Assembly (NCBI RefSeq): GCF_003852715.1
Contig: NZ_RIAV01000004.1
Span: forward strand, 157,979 to 221,978
DNA length: 64,000 nt
Source of the DNA: Ectobacillus antri
GTDB lineage: Bacteria > Bacillota > Bacilli > Bacillales > Bacillaceae_G
Reading direction: 5' to 3'
Made by a program: the position numbers and the translations under genes. The notes under the pieces were generated by a model. It was not told the origin of the DNA, ran no database searches, and worked only from the letters and a program-made list of their open reading frames with translations. How positions within the stretch are numbered: position 1 is the first letter of the stretch; each line of letters opens with the position of its first letter. Positions 15,487 through 23,634 of the stretch are shown here, piece after piece.

Positions 15487-17550
15487 TTGTTTGGAAATGC
15501 CGCTAAAACCTATTTTTCTATTTTTATTGCCATTTCATTCGTGATTGCTTTGCTTGTGCCACTGCCGCCGTTTGTGCTAGATTTGGTACTTGTGTTTACA
15601 TTGGCAATGACTGTACTCGTGTATATGCGGGCAACTACGATTAAAGAATGGGATGAATTAAAGTCCTTTCCAACTATGTTGCTTTTAATCGGGATTTTCA
15701 AAGTATCATTAAATGTTTCCACGACAAGAGCTATTTTAACGAATGGAAACGCAGGGCATGTTATTGAACAATTTGGTCAGTTCGTAATTGGTGGAAACTT
15801 ATTAATCGGTATTGTCATCTTTCTTGTTTTAATTGTGTTTCAGTTTATCGTTGCAAACGGTGCTTCAAGGACTTCAGAGGTAGCGGCGCGCTTTACGCTT
15901 GATTCTTTACCAGGGAAGCAGATGTCTATTGATGCTGACTTAAATCAGCGCATTATTACAGATACGGAAGCGAAGGAAAAACGAAAAAAATTAAACATGG
16001 AAACAGAATTTTATGGCGCTATGGATGGTGCGGGAAAATTCATTAAAGGTGATGTTATCTTCGGTATCGTTATTTTGATTATTAACGTTACATTCGGACT
16101 CATCGTTGGCATGCTACAGCAAGGGATGACGTTTCAAGAAGCAGCCTATCACTATACAAAACTAACCATTGGTGATGGGATTGTACACCAAATTGGCTCT
16201 TTATTGCTTGCGGTATCAACAGGGATTATTGTAACTCGTGTATTTGATGGTTCTGAAGATACGCTTGGTGACGGTATTTACAAGGAATTAATGACACATG
16301 ATGTTGTGGTGTATGCACTTGGCGGTTTGTTTATGATAATGGGTGTGTTTACTCCACTTCCATTTCTGCCGTTTGCACTTGTCGGTGCTGGTGTTATTTT
16401 CCTTGGCATGCAATTTAAAAAGCGCATGAAAAAAGAAACGGAACGAAAGCTGCATGAAGAAATGGAAATGATTAAAAGTGAGGGTGACGGCGGAAAGCCT
16501 CTGGAAGACTCATTTGGTGTATTTACAGATAAATATCCAATTATCGTAGAGCTTGGACTCGACTTAGCAGCGCTTGTTAAACAGAAAATTAATGGAGAAA
16601 CGGCACGTGATAAAGTCATTCTGATGCGTAAATCCATTATTAATGATCTTGGTGTGAATGTACCGGGGATTAATTTTAAAGATAACACTAGTTTTCGCCC
16701 ACGCGGCAAATATGTCATTAAAATAAAGGGTGCTAAAGTCGCAGAGGGTGTCTTGAAATCTGGTCATTTACTAGCACTGAAAACACCGCATGTAATGGCC
16801 GATTTAGATGCGGAGCCGACGAAAGACCCCGTATTCGGTGAAGATGGCTACTGGATTATGGAGCATATGGTACAAGATGCACAGCTGAAAAACTATCAAG
16901 TATTGGAGCCGCTTAGCATCTTGATTACCCACCTTGATGTAATTATTAGGAAAAATCTGCATGAATTGATTCAGCGTCAGCATGTGAAAGATTTATTGAA
17001 TTCACTGGAAAACGATCATGAAGTACTGCTAGAAGAAGTGAAAAAGAAAGAAATTGATTTATCGCTTATTCAAAACGTTGTTAAGCAGCTTTTAAAAGAG
17101 GGTATTTCTATTCGAGAGCTCCCTACTATTATGGAGGGGATTATTGACGGTAAAGACATGTATCAAGGTCATGCTGATAGTGTTACGTCTTTTGTACGTG
17201 AAAATATTTCAAAAGTCATTTGTGAGTATGCGAAAAATTACGATGGCAAGATATATGCAGCACTTCTAGTAGATACGATTGAACTTGAAACTGAAATCGT
17301 GAATAATCCACAGCAAGGTTATCTCTTGAACTGGGATTTAGAGCAAGAGATGAAAGTAATGGAGCAGGTACAGCATATTTTGAAAAAATCGCGCCTGACT
17401 GGAAAAGACCCTGTGCTGTTAACAAGGAGAAAGGATTTCCGTTTCGGATTTGTTCGCTTGTTGGAGAGATATCAAGTGGATATGAAGGTGCTTTGTGTAA
17501 GTGAGTTAGCCCCAGATGTAACAGTAGAACAAATCGCGTTGATTGAATAG
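15487..17550 (+). CDS. flhA: Flagellar export protein FlhA
   Basis: FlhA forms the nonameric ring of the export gate and couples proton flow to secretion. The 687-aa protein has about eight N-terminal membrane helices with the family segment FPTMLLLIGIFKVSLNVSTT, and MDGAGKFIKGD in the conserved cytoplasmic loop. A large soluble C-terminal domain binds chaperone-substrate complexes. The start is TTG 15487, with AAGGAGGGGG 5-7 bases upstream. No nearby ATG keeps the first membrane helix. flhF follows after 11 bases. Confidence 0.96.
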   Translation: MFGNAAKTYFSIFIAISFVIALLVPLPPFVLDLVLVFTLAMTVLVYMRATTIKEWDELKSFPTMLLLIGIFKVSLNVSTTRAILTNGNAGHVIEQFGQFVIGGNLLIGIVIFLVLIVFQFIVANGASRTSEVAARFTLDSLPGKQMSIDADLNQRIITDTEAKEKRKKLNMETEFYGAMDGAGKFIKGDVIFGIVILIINVTFGLIVGMLQQGMTFQEAAYHYTKLTIGDGIVHQIGSLLLAVSTGIIVTRVFDGSEDTLGDGIYKELMTHDVVVYALGGLFMIMGVFTPLPFLPFALVGAGVIFLGMQFKKRMKKETERKLHEEMEMIKSEGDGGKPLEDSFGVFTDKYPIIVELGLDLAALVKQKINGETARDKVILMRKSIINDLGVNVPGINFKDNTSFRPRGKYVIKIKGAKVAEGVLKSGHLLALKTPHVMADLDAEPTKDPVFGEDGYWIMEHMVQDAQLKNYQVLEPLSILITHLDVIIRKNLHELIQRQHVKDLLNSLENDHEVLLEEVKKKEIDLSLIQNVVKQLLKEGISIRELPTIMEGIIDGKDMYQGHADSVTSFVRENISKVICEYAKNYDGKIYAALLVDTIELETEIVNNPQQGYLLNWDLEQEMKVMEQVQHILKKSRLTGKDPVLLTRRKDFRFGFVRLLERYQVDMKVLCVSELAPDVTVEQIALIE

Positions 17551-17561
17551 GAGGGTGCATG

Positions 17562-18866
17562 ATGGAACAAAACCTTGAGCGCATTCAAATCATTCGTGCT
17601 TCCAATAAGGTTGAACTGTATGAGAAGCTGTTTGAGCAAAGCGGGGGAGATTATTATTATGTAATTGAAGAGAATATAAAAAGACACCGTATTCTTCCTT
17701 GGCGTAAAGAGTATGAGATGATTGTGAAATTTGTAGCGCCGGAACCGAAATTAGAGCCAGCAACATTGGTGCCACGGGTCAAAAGTGAAGAAGAGCGAAA
17801 AAAAGAGAAACTGGCTTTCATTATGAAGGCGTTAGAACGACGTGATGAAAGTTTACCGCAAACTAATATACCGCAGGAAACGTTGCCTCCTCAGAAAAAG
17901 AAACAGTTTCTTGAAATGTTGGAGGAGGGGCATTCGGCAATACAACAAGAAACAGTGTCAGGCCAAAGTATCTCCAAGGAACATGCGGAAATAGTAGCAT
18001 TAAAACAAACGATTGAAGAATTAAATAAAAAGCTGAGTTTAGCAAACGAGAAGGAGAATTCCTTTTTAGTAGATAAGCTGGCATATACGCTAAAGGAAAA
18101 TGACGTAGAAGAGCGTGTAGTGAACAGTCTGATTGAGGAAATAAAGCAGCTAGAACAAAGCGATAAAACGGAAGCAGACATACACGGACATGTTATTGAA
18201 AAATTGGCAGCGTATTTTCAAACGGCTGAGCTTGCTGATATATCTGCTTACGGAATGATTGCACTAGTGGGACCGACGGGAGTTGGCAAAACAACAACGC
18301 TTGCTAAGCTAGCTTGGCAGCTTCGTAAAAAACAACGAACGGTTGCTTTTGTCACAACGGATTTGTTTCGTTCTGGAGCCGTATCGCAGCTTCAGGATTA
18401 TGCGGATGCAATGGGATTTGAAATGAAAACGGCAGACAGCCCTGAGGCACTTCGTAAAGTATGTGCGTATTTTAAAGAAAAGAACGTGCAGCACATTTTA
18501 ATTGATACAGTAGGACGTAGCTATATGGACCGCGGCGCGATGGGAACGGTCTTAGATTATATACAGGGAGTTGAACCTGACTTTACTTGTTTAACGGTAT
18601 CTGCTTCTATGAAAAGCAGAGACGTAATGGATTTACTCGCAAAATTTAAGCATACAAACGTGAATGGTCTAATCGTAACGAAATTTGATGAAACAGCATC
18701 AATTGGAGAATGGATGACTGTATCGTCTCGCTCAGCAATTCCTATCGCTTTCGTTACGGATGGACAGGATGTCACAAAACACATTTGTGCACCGACAAAG
18801 CAGCAATTAGCAGAACGTGTGCTGTCTCGAAATGTAGAATTTCAAGGACAGCTCTTTCTGACATAA
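17562..18866 (+). CDS. flhF: SRP-like flagellar GTPase FlhF
   Basis: FlhF is an SRP-family GTPase that sets flagellar position and number. The approximately 434-aa protein has a basic N-terminal region, a variable middle, and the NG domain. The NG domain contains P-loop GPTGVGKTTT (near residue 236), the DTVGRS G3 motif and a TKFDE G4 motif. Two ATGs stand side by side (17559 and 17562); AGGAGGG is 3 or 6 bases before them, so I prefer 17562. No flhG follows; the next gene is flgG. Confidence 0.93.
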   Translation: MEQNLERIQIIRASNKVELYEKLFEQSGGDYYYVIEENIKRHRILPWRKEYEMIVKFVAPEPKLEPATLVPRVKSEEERKKEKLAFIMKALERRDESLPQTNIPQETLPPQKKKQFLEMLEEGHSAIQQETVSGQSISKEHAEIVALKQTIEELNKKLSLANEKENSFLVDKLAYTLKENDVEERVVNSLIEEIKQLEQSDKTEADIHGHVIEKLAAYFQTAELADISAYGMIALVGPTGVGKTTTLAKLAWQLRKKQRTVAFVTTDLFRSGAVSQLQDYADAMGFEMKTADSPEALRKVCAYFKEKNVQHILIDTVGRSYMDRGAMGTVLDYIQGVEPDFTCLTVSASMKSRDVMDLLAKFKHTNVNGLIVTKFDETASIGEWMTVSSRSAIPIAFVTDGQDVTKHICAPTKQQLAERVLSRNVEFQGQLFLT

Positions 18867-18880
18867 TTAGGAGGCTTATC

Positions 18881-19651
18881 ATGAACGGACTATACATTGG
18901 GTCAATGGGAATGATTAACTATCAGCAGCATTTAAACGTACATGCAAATAATATCGCTAATGCACAAACAATAGGATTTAAAGTTGATCAGATGACATCG
19001 AAGGTATATGCAAGTGAGAAGGCGTACAGAAGTGATAGCAACGGTCGGACACCTATCGGTACAATTGAACATTCTGTTGTTCCAAACGCAGTTCACGTAA
19101 ATCTTGTGCCTGGAAGCATGAAAGTTACAAATAGTAGTACAGACTTTTACTTAGAAGATGCACCGGGACAAACAAGCTTTTTTGTTGTTGGAAAAAATGA
19201 TACGCAATATTTAACACGAAACGGGAACTTTTCCGTGAACGAAGAAGGGTATTTACAAACCTCGGGTAACGCATATGTACTTGATGTAAACGGAGATCGT
19301 ATTCGAATGGAAACAGGTGTTGATATTACGGTCGATACACAAGGTAAGCTTGTGAACGCACGAACGGGTACTGTCATTGCTACATTACAAACGAGATTAG
19401 TAAACGAAGAAGCAGCGAATCGATTAGAAAGGCATGCTTTTGAGATGTTTACAGTACAAGATATAAATATAAACGAGCTTCCGCAGGGCACTGCGAAAGT
19501 TTATAATTATATGCTAGAGAACTCTAACACAGATATGACAAAGGAAATGTCGAATCTTATGGTAAATCAAAGGATGGTACAAGCTTCACAGCGTGTAATG
19601 CAATCTTTTGATAAAGTGTATGAAAAAGAAGCGAATGAATTATTAAAATGA
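18881..19651 (+). CDS. flgG: Flagellar basal-body rod protein FlgG-type
   Basis: This 256-aa rod/hook-family protein has an N-terminal helix MNGLYIGSMGMINYQQHLNVHANNIANAQTIGF and C-terminal helix MSNLMVNQRMVQASQRVMQSFDKV. Between them lies the beta-rich FlgF/FlgG core, which lacks the longer hook domains. It forms the distal rod. The start is ATG 18881, with AGGAGGCTTATC before it; the open frame continues upstream inside flhF but is not rod-like. This is the last gene of the flagellar operon and is followed by a terminator. FlgF is an alternative name. Confidence 0.88.
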   Translation: MNGLYIGSMGMINYQQHLNVHANNIANAQTIGFKVDQMTSKVYASEKAYRSDSNGRTPIGTIEHSVVPNAVHVNLVPGSMKVTNSSTDFYLEDAPGQTSFFVVGKNDTQYLTRNGNFSVNEEGYLQTSGNAYVLDVNGDRIRMETGVDITVDTQGKLVNARTGTVIATLQTRLVNEEAANRLERHAFEMFTVQDININELPQGTAKVYNYMLENSNTDMTKEMSNLMVNQRMVQASQRVMQSFDKVYEKEANELLK

Positions 19652-19673
19652 GGAGTAATTGCTCCTCTTTTTA
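19650..19673 (+). terminator. Terminator of the flagellar operon
   Basis: GAGGAGTAA and TTGCTCCTC pair (one G-U) and are followed by TTTTTATA, starting on the flgG stop codon. Confidence 0.85.
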
Positions 19674-19758
19674 TATTCGGACCAGTAGTTTTCCTCGCTT
19701 TCTAGTTTACAGTCATAGAGATGCAGACTTTGATATTTCATGCTATTAGAATAATTAC

Positions 19759-19790
19759 TTGTATATTCAAAATATACAAAAATATATAAT
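19759..19790 (+). promoter_or_regulatory. Promoter with a 21-bp palindromic operator
   Basis: TTGTATATT-CAA-AATATACAA (19759-19779) has perfect 9-bp arms and lies just upstream of TATAAT (19785-19790), overlapping the -35 region. This is a typical repressor site before the acetyltransferase gene. Confidence 0.55.
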
Positions 19791-19820
19791 GAAAAGTATC
19801 TTTTATAAAGGGGGATACTT

Positions 19821-20360
19821 ATGTTTCTTTTGCAAGTAGATGAAGAAATCCAAATTAAGTTGTTAATGCCAAAAGACGCTACAGCCTTAACAACAGTATT
19901 GTGTGCGAACCAGGAGCATTTGAAGACGTGGCTGCCGTGGGCTGTGGAAATACCGTCTGTTTCTACATATGAGAAGGAAATCATCCCTTCCTGGCTACAA
20001 AAATTTGCGGATAACAACGGATTTGAAGCAGGGATTTTTTATAAGAATAAGCTTGTTGGAATGGCTGGCTTACATTATATAGATTGGCGGAACAAGACGA
20101 CAGAACTCGGTTACTGATTAAGTTCGGACTATAATGGGAAGGGAATTATGACAAAAACAGTCGAGTTTTTGGTGCGTTATTGTCATGAAGAATTAGATAT
20201 TAACCGAGTTACGATTCGTGCGGCTGTCGGGAACGAAAAAAGTCGTGCAATTCCATTTCGATTGGGTTTTCATGAAGAAGGCATCACTAGAGCGGCACAG
20301 TTCATTCAAGGGAAATATCATGATGTAATCAGTTACAGTTTATTGCAAGCTGATCGATAG
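19821..20360 (+). pseudogene. GNAT acetyltransferase interrupted by an in-frame TGA
   Basis: The two halves (98 aa before and 81 codons after) are in the same frame and together make one 180-codon RimJ/RimL-like N-acetyltransferase. The first half ends ...NKTTELGY, then TGA at 20115-20117. The continuation is LSSDYNGKGIMTKTVEFLVR, then the conserved NEKSRAIPFRLGFHEEG. In this family the residue after GY is normally W, so TGG became TGA by one substitution. No base is inserted or lost. A ribosome-binding site (AAAGGGGGATACTT) precedes the ATG. Either it is a recent pseudogene, a sequencing error, or the downstream half is made from ATG 20148. The substrate is unknown. Confidence 0.8.
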
Positions 20361-20382
20361 GAATAAAAACCTGATTCCAGAG

Positions 20383-20408
20383 AAGAGCGCGAATAAGCGC
20401 TCTTTGTT
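20383..20408 (+). terminator. Terminator after the acetyltransferase
   Basis: AAGAGCGC and GCGCTCTT pair around GAATAA, with a short T-rich tail (TGTTAT). Confidence 0.6.
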
Positions 20409-20479
20409 ATGGAATACTATAGAGAGATATTTAGATTATAGTAAGAATTTTTTTTCTAGTGCGACTATTTTTATATCTA

Positions 20480-20576
20480 TTGCGATAGCTTTATGGAATT
20501 CATTATAATGAAAAGTGTGTGAGAAAATATGACGCCAGCGCGTCATATTTTATGACTTGAAAAAGTAGACACACTT
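20480..20576 (+). promoter_or_regulatory. Promoter and structured leader of the AGCS symporter gene
   Basis: TTGCGA (20480-20485), 18 bases, and TATAAT (20504-20509) form a promoter. Just after the expected start lies a perfect 12-bp hairpin (AAAATATGACGC / GCGTCATATTTT, 20524-20551, loop CAGC). Outside it, AAGTGTGT (20513-20520) complements ACACACTT (20569-20576). The element could be an operator or a leader RNA; it matches no riboswitch I know. Confidence 0.5.
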
Positions 20577-20609
20577 ATCTTAACTTATAGAAACAAGGGG
20601 TGCATACAT

Positions 20610-22019
20610 ATGGAATTCATCCAATCATTTGTTGGCTCTGTAAATGATTTGTTATGGTCTAAACTGCTTATTGCGTTATTAATTGCAGTAGGTCTATATT
20701 TTACAGTGCGTACAAAATTTGTCCAGTTTCGTTTGTTTAATGAAATGCTTCGTCTCTTAGGAGAGGGCGCAAGTACTGTAGGGCAAACAACGAAGGGAAT
20801 TTCTTCTTTCCAAGCATTTTGTATCAGTACCGCTTCTCGTGTTGGGATTGGAAACTTGGCGGGTGTAGCAATGGCAATCTCACTTGGCGGTCCCGGCGCC
20901 GTATTTTGGATGTGGCTGATTGCTCTTATCGGTGGGGCTTCTGCATTTGTAGAAAGTACGTTGGCACAAATTTATAAAATAAAAGATGGTGATACATTCC
21001 GCGGAGGTCCAGCGTATTACATGGAAAAAGCGCTTGGACAGCGCTGGATGGGTGCGTTATTTGCAGTTTTAATTACAATTTCTTTTGGACTTGTATTTAA
21101 CTCTGTGCAAGCAAACACAATTTCTCTTGCATTCGAGACAGCTTTTGATACAAACAGACTCGTGGTGGGATTGGTCGTTACAGCTATTTTCGCTTTTATT
21201 GTTTTCGGCGGTGTAAAACGCATTGCGCGTATGTCGGAGTACATTGTTATTGTCATGGCTTTATTATACATCGGTATTGCTATCGTAATTGTTGTTATGA
21301 ATATTGCTGAAGTACCAGCAATGTTTGCATTGATTTTCAAGAGTGCTTTTGGTTTAGAAGAAGCTGTTGGCGGTTCTATCGGTGCAGCAATTATGATGGG
21401 AGTAAAACGCGGTTTATTCTCAAATGAAGCAGGTATGGGTAGTGCCCCAAACGCGGCTGCCACTGCGAGTGTAAGTCACCCTGTAAAGCAAGGACTAGTA
21501 CAATCTTTAGGGGTATTTGTAGACACGATTTTAATTTGTAGCTGTACAGCGTTTATCGTCTTACTTTCCGGTAAGTATACAGACACAAAATTAGAGGGTA
21601 TTGCCCTTACGCAAGCAGCGCTAGGATCGCATATTGGAGATTGGGCAGCAAGCTTTGTTGCAATCATTATCTTACTGTTTGCTTTCAGTTCATTAGTAGG
21701 GAATTATTACTACGGTGAGACAAATATTGAGTTTTTAAATGCAAATAAAGCATGGTTATATGTATATCGCTTTGCTGTAATCGGTATGATTTTATTTGGT
21801 TCTGTAGCAAAAATTCAAATTGTTTGGGATTTAGCAGATTTATTTATGGGACTAATGGCAATCGTAAACCTAATTGCGATTATATTGCTTGGAAAGATTG
21901 CATTTGCGGCGCTTAATGATTATGTGAAACAGAAGAAAGCGGGTAAAAACCCTGTGTTCTATTCAGATACAATTGAAGGATTGCAGCATGTAGAGAGCTG
22001 GGAGCGTTCGCCGAAATAA
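20610..22019 (+). CDS. AGCS-family sodium:amino-acid symporter
   Basis: This 469-aa membrane protein of the alanine/glycine:cation symporter family (AlsT/DagA type) imports small neutral amino acids with sodium. About ten hydrophobic segments are visible. Signatures are KGISSFQAFCISTASRVGIG, RGGPAYYMEKALGQ, GMGSAPNAAATASVSHPVKQG and YYYGETNIEFL. AAGGGGTGCATACAT precedes ATG 20610. It is monocistronic, with its own promoter, structured leader and terminator. Substrate (Ala, Gly, Gln or Asn) cannot be told from sequence alone. Confidence 0.9.
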   Translation: MEFIQSFVGSVNDLLWSKLLIALLIAVGLYFTVRTKFVQFRLFNEMLRLLGEGASTVGQTTKGISSFQAFCISTASRVGIGNLAGVAMAISLGGPGAVFWMWLIALIGGASAFVESTLAQIYKIKDGDTFRGGPAYYMEKALGQRWMGALFAVLITISFGLVFNSVQANTISLAFETAFDTNRLVVGLVVTAIFAFIVFGGVKRIARMSEYIVIVMALLYIGIAIVIVVMNIAEVPAMFALIFKSAFGLEEAVGGSIGAAIMMGVKRGLFSNEAGMGSAPNAAATASVSHPVKQGLVQSLGVFVDTILICSCTAFIVLLSGKYTDTKLEGIALTQAALGSHIGDWAASFVAIIILLFAFSSLVGNYYYGETNIEFLNANKAWLYVYRFAVIGMILFGSVAKIQIVWDLADLFMGLMAIVNLIAIILLGKIAFAALNDYVKQKKAGKNPVFYSDTIEGLQHVESWERSPK

Positions 22020-22025
22020 ATAACA

Positions 22026-22060
22026 AGCCATCAAGGGATATGACCTTGGTGGCTATTTTT
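22026..22060 (+). terminator. Terminator of the symporter gene
   Basis: AGCCATCAAGG pairs with CCTTGGTGGCT (one G-U) around GATATGA and is followed by ATTTTTAT. Confidence 0.8.
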
Positions 22061-22107
22061 ATATTCGCGGTATGAAAATGATGGTAAAATGAGTACGGAG
22101 GTGGAAG

Positions 22108-22761
22108 ATGATAAAAGGTGTTATCTTTGATTTTGACGGTCTCTTAGTTGACACAGAAAGTATTTGGTTTGAAGCATTTCGCGAAGCGCTTCAAGCGTAT
22201 GGAATGGATTTAACCGTGGAACAGTTTTCTAAAGTAATTGGTACGCATGACGCTGAGTTATATGAAATGATTGAAAAGGGTACAAAGAAGCCTGTGGAAA
22301 GAGAGGTTTTGCTACAAGAAGTGGACGATATCTTTCGAATGAAAATGGGTGAGCCTTCTCTTCGCGCGGGTGTTGTAGAGTACTTAGAGGAAGCAAAAGA
22401 AAGTGGCCTTCGCATAGCACTTGCTTCGAGCTCAAAACGCGCATGGATTGAAGGATTTTTGACACGCCTTGGTGTTCTTCACTATTTTGAAGTGCTGAAA
22501 ACAAAAGAAGACGTAGAACACGTTAAGCCTGATCCTGCATTATACATAAAAGCATACGAAGCGCTTGGTTTACAGGCTCATGAGTGCGTAGCATTTGAAG
22601 ACTCGTTAAACGGGTTAATGGCAGCAAGAGCAGCCGGTTTACATTGTGTAATTGTTCCTAACTCGGTAACGGCACATCTGCCATTTGTGGATTACAGCCA
22701 TCGAATTGAATCCATGAGTGACTATCAGTTAAAACATGTTTTACAGTTGTTACCTATATAG
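22108..22761 (+). CDS. HAD-superfamily phosphatase/mutase (YhcW-like)
   Basis: This 217-aa haloacid-dehalogenase enzyme has the nucleophile motif I DFDGLLVDTES near residues 8-18, motif II LASSSKR, motif III Lys in VKPDP, and motif IV FEDSLNG. The cap is of the helical (subclass I) type shared by beta-phosphoglucomutases and small sugar phosphatases. The substrate is not evident. GGAGGTGGAAG precedes the ATG. It stands alone, convergent with the YczE-type gene and separated by a bidirectional hairpin. Confidence 0.88.
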   Translation: MIKGVIFDFDGLLVDTESIWFEAFREALQAYGMDLTVEQFSKVIGTHDAELYEMIEKGTKKPVEREVLLQEVDDIFRMKMGEPSLRAGVVEYLEEAKESGLRIALASSSKRAWIEGFLTRLGVLHYFEVLKTKEDVEHVKPDPALYIKAYEALGLQAHECVAFEDSLNGLMAARAAGLHCVIVPNSVTAHLPFVDYSHRIESMSDYQLKHVLQLLPI

Positions 22762-22800
22762 GATGGGTAATCATCTTTTGGTATGTAAACTTAAACAAGC

Positions 22801-22824
22801 ATAGCCCAATGAAAATTGGGCTAT
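22801..22824. terminator. Bidirectional hairpin between convergent genes
   Basis: TAGCCCAAT and ATTGGGCTA pair around GAAA, 40 bases after the HAD gene and overlapping the end of the reverse gene. Confidence 0.65.
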
Positions 22825-23429
22825 TGCTGAAAACTGCGCTTTTTTAACATTTGTTCAAACATCGGATAAAAGAACTGTACAACGAAGCCGAGAGAGAGTG
22901 TTACAATAATCGTTCCGATGCCGATGGCTCCTTTAAATAAAAAAGCAAGTAATAGCGCAAAGCTTTCACTAATAATACGAGAAGTGCGCAGATTTAAGTT
23001 AAAACGCGTATGAATAGCAACCATTAACGTATCCATGGGACTAGAAGGAAACTTTGCTTGTAAGTAAACGGCAACACCGATACCCATTGTTAAAATACCA
23101 GACAATAAGGATGTATATTGCAGCAATGCTGCTTGTGGCGAAAAGTCTTTTAAAACAATGAGAAGCCAAAAATCAATTAACATACCAATTACAAAAATGG
23201 TAGCGGCGGCCAACACTTCCGGACGCTTTTTCAGTAGAAATGCGTTAAGGAAAATAAGAATAATACCATTAATAAATACACATGTTCCAACCGTTAACCC
23301 AAACATCTTAGATTCACCAACTGCAAGCGCATCCCATGCAGAGGCACCTAAATTTGATTTAATAATAAGTGCTACACCTAAAGTCAATACCAAAAGTCCA
23401 AGCGTAAAAAAAGAAAATCTCTCTTTCAT
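22821..23429 (-). CDS. YczE/YitT-type integral membrane protein
   Basis: This 202-aa protein has five or six membrane helices and the family signature at the N-terminus (LGVALIIKSNLGASAWDALAVG), plus a related second half (KFPSSPMDTLMVAIHTRFN). In B. subtilis the YczE family is linked to surfactin and bacillaene production, but the molecular function is unknown. AAGGAGCATATGT precedes the ATG. An operator-like pair of overlapping palindromes lies about 30-45 bases upstream. Confidence 0.82.
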   Translation of the reverse strand: MKERFSFFTLGLLVLTLGVALIIKSNLGASAWDALAVGESKMFGLTVGTCVFINGIILIFLNAFLLKKRPEVLAAATIFVIGMLIDFWLLIVLKDFSPQAALLQYTSLLSGILTMGIGVAVYLQAKFPSSPMDTLMVAIHTRFNLNLRTSRIISESFALLLAFLFKGAIGIGTIIVTLSLGFVVQFFYPMFEQMLKKRSFQQ

Positions 23430-23456
23430 ACATATGCTCCTTACATATATAATCTA

Positions 23457-23475
23457 TCTGACGTCAGACGTCTGA
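23457..23475 (-). promoter_or_regulatory. Overlapping palindromes upstream of the YczE-type gene
   Basis: Two perfect 12-bp palindromes overlap by five bases: TCTGACGTCAGA (23457-23468) and TCAGACGTCTGA (23464-23475). They lie just upstream of a TATATA/GATTAT-like -10 on the minus strand, as expected for a repressor operator. The form recalls GntR-type sites, but the regulator is not identifiable. Confidence 0.55.
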
Positions 23476-23634
23476 TGAAATTCTATATAAATCATACGGA
23501 AAGTGCTTTCAAAATGCAATATAAATTTTATGACAATCTATAGTATGAGCTTGCAGCAACTGTTTCATGCCAAGATTGAAGGTCCATGATAATAACAGTT
23601 ATAATAGAAAGGTAAACAAAGGGAAGGTGTTGTA

